Assembly: GCA_019914995.1 (NCBI GenBank)
Contig: CM034127.1
Span: forward strand, 5,084,001-5,148,000
Direction of reading: 5' to 3'
From: Acanthochlamys bracteata
Lineage: Eukaryota; Streptophyta; Magnoliopsida; Pandanales; Velloziaceae
DNA: 64,000 nucleotides
Shown here: one piece after another, positions 58,890 to 64,000 of the stretch
Numbering within the stretch: position 1 is the first letter of the stretch
Layout of the letters: each line of letters begins with the position of its first letter
The notes under the pieces: generated by a model
What the model saw: only the letters and a program-made list of their open reading frames with translations
Databases searched by the model: none
Told to the model about the DNA's origin: nothing
Made by a program: the position numbers and the translations under genes

Positions 58890-60520
58890 TCATTCTTCTA
58901 CTACTGTTTGTTTCATCTTCAATTGCCTGGTCCGCCTCCGTGGTCTCTCCTTCTCTTTCCTCGGCGCTCCTGCTCGTTTCGGTATTTATCTTAATTATAT
59001 CGATTAAATTTTCAATGGAATGAATTTTCCGTTTGATGATGATGTTTCTTTTTTCCTTTCTTTTTTTTTGGTTGTTTTGTTTAGCGGTGCCAGTTGAAGG
59101 GAAAGGGATCTGCGGATCGCTGTGGGTAGCGAACCCGATAGACGCTTGCTTGCCGCTGCTCAACAAAGTCAGTAGCTTTGTTGTTGTTTCGCAATATTTG
59201 TAGCTTTGAGGAAAAAGTTAGGTTGCGCAGGAAGCAGGTTTTGATGCTGCTATTGTATAAAATAATCAGGAGAAGAATGGGCTCCACTCAAGTGAGTAAT
59301 ATTTTACTTGATTGTGAGTTGTGGGACTGTTTTACTCCGGAATTTGTTGTATTGGAATGTTGTTCAACTGTGCAAGTTATCGGGTTTGATTTCCATGCTA
59401 TTAGGAAACAAATGTTTTTGTGTTTTCAGTTCGGTTGGATCAAGCTAGATATCTAATTCAAATGGTAAATCTAGTGGTACAACTCAAGTGATTTGATGAG
59501 CTAGGGGTTAAAATGTTGAAGGAAAAGCCAATCTAGCTATGATAAAATTGCAGCTCTTAACAAAGGTGGGCTCTTGTGCAGCAACTTAAATATCATGGTA
59601 AGGCTTTAATTTCTTATTGCAAAACTGATTTTATCTTAGCTGAGGGTTTACTAGGTCAGGGTTCCATATTGTTGATTGATCACAAATTTTAGAAAGTCAA
59701 GAGACTATAGTAACAGTTGTCTCTTATAATGAGACTTTGACAATTTTATGCATTGAAGCGGGATGCTTTAGGATTGACTATGGAGCCTGGTTCTGGTAGG
59801 ATGTTTCTGTTATTTGCCCTTCCATTTCAGGACATCTTTGCTAAGAAGGCATGAGATTACTGTGGTACTGCTGATGCAGGAAGATGTGAGTGGTTCAGGG
59901 AAGGGGCTTTTTAAACAGGACAATAAAAGCAATCATGTTTTGAAGCAATAATGCAATAACTTTGAAATGGTTAAATCTCTTAACTTGAAGATATGATTGA
60001 TAGCAATGGATCACAAGCAAAAGAATCAAGTCTCTTATTATGATTTAACGTGGGAACTGATGTGTTTTGTTGAGTTTAACAGTGTCTCCTACCTGGACCT
60101 GTGTCTTGATGCAACTTTGTGGTCATTTAGAGAAAAGTAGATATCTTTAGAATTTTGAATTGTTGTCAGCTTACCATGGATTGTACAAATAAATGAGGTC
60201 AACATGTGATCATGTTTCTGATTGACTTTGGCTGATTATCCTGCATTAGAGGTTCATAAAAAAGCAGGATTTTGAAAGGTCTATTCTGGTTTCGACCTGG
60301 ATACTGACATCTTGATCCTTATCATCCTGTAGTGTGGTTTTATATCTTAAGCCTTGTCCTTCAAAATGGAGCAAGTTCTTTTGCAATCTCTGGACTTGCC
60401 TTACTGTGTACAAGATATAATCTACATCACTAATGGTTGACGTGGTTGATCCCATACTTTCTTTGATACAGTGATTTTAGACTCTGACGGCATTCATGTA
60501 CATGCCGAATTTGTTTCAAG
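58890..60520 (+). pseudogene. Decayed 5' half of an RMR-type PA-TM-RING receptor gene
   Basis: Upstream of the RING ORF are recognisable pieces of the signal peptide and protease-associated (PA) domain of plant RMR vacuolar-sorting receptors. A leader-like stretch (FILLLLFVSSSIAW, 58897-58940) has no in-frame ATG. A second piece from 59085 reads VPVEGKGICGSLWVANPIDA and CLPLLNKV. After a frame change near 59183 come ICSFEEKVR, a further shift near 59222, AQEAGFDAAIV, a TAA at 59257-59259 where family members have Tyr, and NNQEKNGLHS. A later exon near 60480 (SDGIHVHAEFVS) runs into the RING ORF only after another one-base shift at about 60519. At least four separate lesions make the PA half non-coding. 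Neighbouring genes are intact, so bulk sequencing error is unlikely. Confidence 0.75.
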
Positions 60521-61504
60521 ATGGCAGGTGAAACCCTAAAGAAATTTGCACAAGGTCAAGAAGGGGAATATTGCATAGCTTCTTCTACTGATGAGACAAC
60601 TGATTCACTGCTAGTAATTTCGTTTGTCTCGCTCTTCATCGTAATTTCGATACTAGCAGCATGGCTTTTTGCTAGAAATTGTATACTTCTGCGCAATGGT
60701 TCCCGTGATCGTCCTACCAGCATCAAAAAACAAGCACTGGAAGTTCTTCCTTGCTTCACCTTCAAGGCTGCCTATGTAAATGGCAAACACTCTACGGAAA
60801 CCTGTGCGATTTGTCTTGAGGACTATAAAGATGGAGAAAGACTTAGAGTTCTTCCTTGTCTACATGGTAAGCGAGCTAAAATCTGTATGTATGTACTATG
60901 TAGCTATGCTAAGTCTCGTTTGTGCCCCCATTACTAGCGTTTAATCATCAGTACAACAACCCTAGCATATAATGATCCAAAAAACAAGCTTAACCTTCCT
61001 GATCAAAAGTTGAGCATTATCTTATTGGATAATGCAGTTGTTTTTGGGCATCTTTGCTGCAAAGTCAAAACTAGTTAACAACAAACCTAATCGACATCTT
61101 TTTATAGTGCCTATGGTTGGTTGTACTAGGTTGTGAAACCATATCTTTACATAGCTTCTAATTTGTATATATGCTCGACCATATGACCGACTCTTCACAA
61201 TTTGCTATTATCATCGTCCAACTTGAACTTTGGCTTTGCAATATTTGCAAGAGATTGTTTTTGTAATAATTTGTTTTATTGCATCCTTTAAGAAGGATTA
61301 ATTCTGTGGGGATCTGCTAAGTCTGAAATTCTGTTTCTGCAGTTTCTATGATCGTTTCTCAATATTTCACCTGGCATATGCCGTCATGTTAAGTAGCTTA
61401 TTCTTTACTTTGCAGATTTTCATATTGTTTGTGTGGACTCCTGGTTGACAAAGTGGGGAATATTTTGTCCAATCTGCAAGCATGAGATGACCTGTGGAGA
61501 ATAG
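60521..61504 (+). CDS. TM-RING-H2 remnant of the RMR-type gene, still open
   Basis: Exons 60521-60866 and 61416-61504 join in frame to 144 residues. A transmembrane helix lies at about 30-50 (LLVISFVSLFIVISILAAWLF). A complete RING-H2 finger follows: Cys95, Cys98, Cys113, His115, His118, Cys121, Cys133, Cys136. The sequence CAICLEDYKDGERLRVLPC and SWLTKWGIFCPICK is close to plant RMR proteins. Such RINGs recruit E2 enzymes. Normal RMRs also have a luminal PA domain that binds vacuolar cargo; here it is broken upstream. The ATG at 60521 corresponds to an internal Met of the family, so this may be a short TM-RING protein or simply the less-decayed end of a pseudogene. Confidence 0.6.
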
Positions 61505-62797
61505 ATGTTTATGAAATAGATAACTTATCTACAAAAACCCAAATCTAAGAGTGTAGGCTTGACATCACTGAGGTCGAGAGCCATCTGATACTTTTGAAGT
61601 TTTGGATAACTGCTCTACAAGAACACAAATTCAGGAGTTTCCTGTTTGCCATCGCTGCAGTTGAGATCCTTCTGATACATTTAAAACAGCATGTTCTTGT
61701 CAGATTGGCTTTGCTAGTGGCTGGCGTTCATTGAGGAAATCCTTCCCTTTTTCAAACCATAGCATAAGTTGTGCTACTAGGAAAACAAGCAAGGAAAAGT
61801 GCTACCACTTCTGTGATTCTTCTGAAGCTTCCATATCTTGGTAGCTTCCTTTTAGGGCTTGCTATGGTTCGCTGGTAAATTAGCAGACATTTGTTTGCAT
61901 TCATGAGGTGTAATTACGTTGTGTAAAAGCTACAATGCTCTTCTAGAAGTAGTGGACTGCCGGTAGCCATTTTAGGCCGAATTGCACTGGCTTTATCAAA
62001 TTAAAACAAATTGATTGTAATTTTCTGGGCCGTGAACCTTTAATACCCTTGTGCTACTTCACTGCCTCCTGTTTCGTTTGTCTGGAAATCCGATGACTTT
62101 GGTCAGACTAATGGTCTCACTGTATGTGAGCTCAATTTTGCGAGAGCATTGATGAGGGAAGGTTTGAAAGTGCAAAAATAAATTTAAATTTTTTTTATAA
62201 AATAATAATAATAATAATATTTATTATGTATGATTTTTATATATTTTTAAATATTTAAAATTTTAAATGTTATAGAATTTATAAATAAATAAAATTTGAA
62301 CGAAATAAAGAAATAAAATAATAAATAATGTCAGACGTACGCTCTGTAATGAGCATGTAACTGCTACAGGTAATTGCAACACTGATGATAGCTCTTTCTC
62401 TGACATTTTACACAGAAACTGGTGCAGTGGTGCTTAGTTTGCAGCTCCGCCCCAGTTATTTGAATTGTCAACAGATATCTAATGGCTGAACTGGTCGAAT
62501 GTCTATTCCAACTAAACGCCAGCTGCTGTCCAGAACGTTTCTACCAACGAATTTAAGTATCACAGATTTCGTCCACCTGGCATTAAATAATACTGGAACA
62601 ACGCAACACGGTACTTCACGCCACCACGAAGAATCTGTGGACTTGAAAACTAGTAGTAGACTGGTTTACCGAAGTCCTCCTCCTAGTAGTACACTGGTAA
62701 CCTGCAGCTGATTTTTTTTTCTTCAAACCCTGGATTTGAAAACTAGCGTCGGCTGAAGAGCAGGCAAACATCTATTTTAGCCTTCATCTCCTCAGCT
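61505..62797. other. Intergenic DNA upstream of the rhodanese gene
   Basis: 61505 to about 62100 may include the RING 3' UTR. 62175-62330 is AT-rich with a short (ATA)n run at about 62201-62220. No gene was recognised; the ORF at 62499-62711 has no known family. Confidence 0.45.
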
Positions 62798-63997
62798 ATG
62801 GCTAGTCTCACAAGGTATACCATCTCTCCATTACTGTCTTTCTCTCTCTGTCTATCAATTGTTCAAGAATTTCGAAGAAGAAATGAAGTCATCTTGGATG
62901 ACATATTTATGGTTTTCTGCATTCGTTGTTGTACTGTCACCGCTGCCACTTAGCAGCTCGGATGAAGTGGTGACGGTTGATGTTCACGCTGCTAATAACC
63001 TTATCGGCGCCGGTTGTCACAAGTTTCTTGATGTCAGGTCTGCTTAATTTCTCACTTCTTCTCTTTGTTAACCAGTGTATATTGCAGGCAATCATGTCTT
63101 TCATGAACCACTACATCAAAATAATAGTTTTTCTCCTGAATTAGTATCTTATTATACCATGTGAGACATAGTAGTGTTATTTCTCTGTTTTTGTGATTCC
63201 TTGCGCTGCAATGCTTAAAGCTACCATATAGGACGGAAGAGGAATTCAAGAGGGGACATCCAGAGAACGCTCACAACATTCCTTACATGTTCTTCACACC
63301 TGAAGGTAAGCTAAGCTAATTAAGTGCTTCAACATTAATCATCTGATAAATGTCTGTTTATTATTAATGGAGCTAGATCTTTTGGTACTTGTTTAATAGG
63401 AAGGGTAAACAATCCCAAATTTGTGGATCAGGTTTTATCAGTCTTCAACAAGGATGATCACATCGTTGTGGTACTTCATCTTTGTTTCAATGCTTCAAGT
63501 TTAATGTTTTATTTGCTTAAGATACTTCTCTTCATGGACATAAAACTTTTGTAGGGATGTAAGAGTGGAGTGCGATCCCTCGATGCGGCTGCTGATCTAA
63601 TGAAAGCCGTAAGCTCCCCTGCTTCTATGTTTTATAATGATTTTTTAAAATGTCATTAAAAAATCTTGTGATTTTTTTTTTAAATTCTATTTTTCCAGTT
63701 ATTTAAAACATGAGAAGTATTCAGTATAAAATAACGACGGCAACTTACATGTATTTCCAATTCATTACCATTGTTTTTCTCTTTACATTGAAATGCATGA
63801 AAACACCATGGACAACACTTTCGTTTCTCTTCTTTGGTTGTGAAACCTTCACATATATAGCACCTTCTAAACTTCAAGCATGAAGCTGACTTACTGTATT
63901 CCTTCTGCTTGTGTTACAGGGCTTCAAACATGTGAAGAACATGGTTGGAGGATACGTTGCCTGGACTGAAAACAAGTTCGCCGTGGAGGAGTCTTGA
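62798..63997 (+). CDS. Single-domain rhodanese / thiosulfate sulfurtransferase (STR16-18 type)
   Basis: Preferred exons: 62798-62814, 62957-63037, 63232-63305, 63400-63470, 63555-63608, 63920-63997, giving 124 residues that begin MASLTSSDEVVTVDVHAANN. The fold is a single rhodanese domain: FLDVRTEEEFKRGHPENAHN, IPYMFFTPEGRVNNPKF, and the active-site loop CKSGVR with catalytic Cys83, then GFKHVKNMVGGYVAW. Enzymes of this group transfer sulfane sulfur from thiosulfate or a related donor to a thiol acceptor such as cyanide or thioredoxin. An alternative start at ATG 62883, reading straight into exon 2 without the first intron, would replace the N-terminus with a hydrophobic leader (MTYLWFSAFVVVLSPLPL) and give 143 residues, possibly secreted. 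Both choices keep phase. The short form resembles known STR18-type proteins better. Confidence 0.85.
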
Positions 63998-64000
63998 TAG

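Noticed and set aside
62175-62330. AT-rich stretch before the rhodanese gene as another MITE
   Set aside because: No terminal inverted repeats or flanking duplication could be found.

Overview
The window looks like nuclear DNA of a eudicot plant. It is AT-rich, its genes have many short GT-AG introns, and the products are plant types: a thaumatin-like protein, a KDEL-ending GRP94, a plant family-10 xylanase, an ACBP3-type acyl-CoA-binding protein and an RMR-type PA-TM-RING relative. Intergenic DNA carries a Ty3/Gypsy retrotransposon and small AT-rich inverted-repeat elements. The species cannot be named from the sequence alone. All gene models were spliced by hand, using reading-frame continuity and splice dinucleotides.

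Layout, left to right: (1) 1-3952 (+), 3' part of a DarP/YjgA-like (DUF615) ribosome-maturation gene with one apparent single-base frameshift; (2) 8499-10824 (+), thaumatin-like protein with a C-terminal GPI-type tail; (3) 12709-21091, a degenerate Ty3/Gypsy LTR retrotransposon with complete LTRs and an exact 5-bp target duplication (TACGA) but a decayed, internally deleted pol; (4) 23030-28067 (-), GRP94/HSP90.7 (15 exons, 816 aa); (5) 29400-32096 (-), GH10 endo-1,4-beta-xylanase (8 exons, 575 aa); (6) 32097-38086, gene-poor AT-rich DNA with two families of small terminal-inverted-repeat elements; (7) 38087-40366 (+), ACBP3-like acyl-CoA-binding protein; (8) 43222-53976 (+), TSR1 pre-rRNA-processing factor (21 exons, 791 aa) with a site II/telo-box promoter; (9) 55011-57816 (+), WDR25-like WD40 protein; (10) about 58890-61504 (+), an RMR-type PA-TM-RING gene whose PA half is broken but whose TM-RING half is still open; (11) 62798-63997 (+), single-domain rhodanese/thiosulfate sulfurtransferase.

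The genes do not form an operon or a biosynthetic cluster. Loose themes are ribosome biogenesis (DarP-like, TSR1), the secretory pathway and cell wall (TLP, GRP94, GH10, the RMR relic) and lipid transport (ACBP3-like). I found no CRISPR array, rRNA, tRNA gene or convincing new multi-gene system. The observations most worth checking are the half-decayed RMR gene, isoform choices written at splice sites (TLP, rhodanese), the retroelement with its integrase core removed, a paired small-element family, a strong intronic hairpin and the TSR1 promoter.
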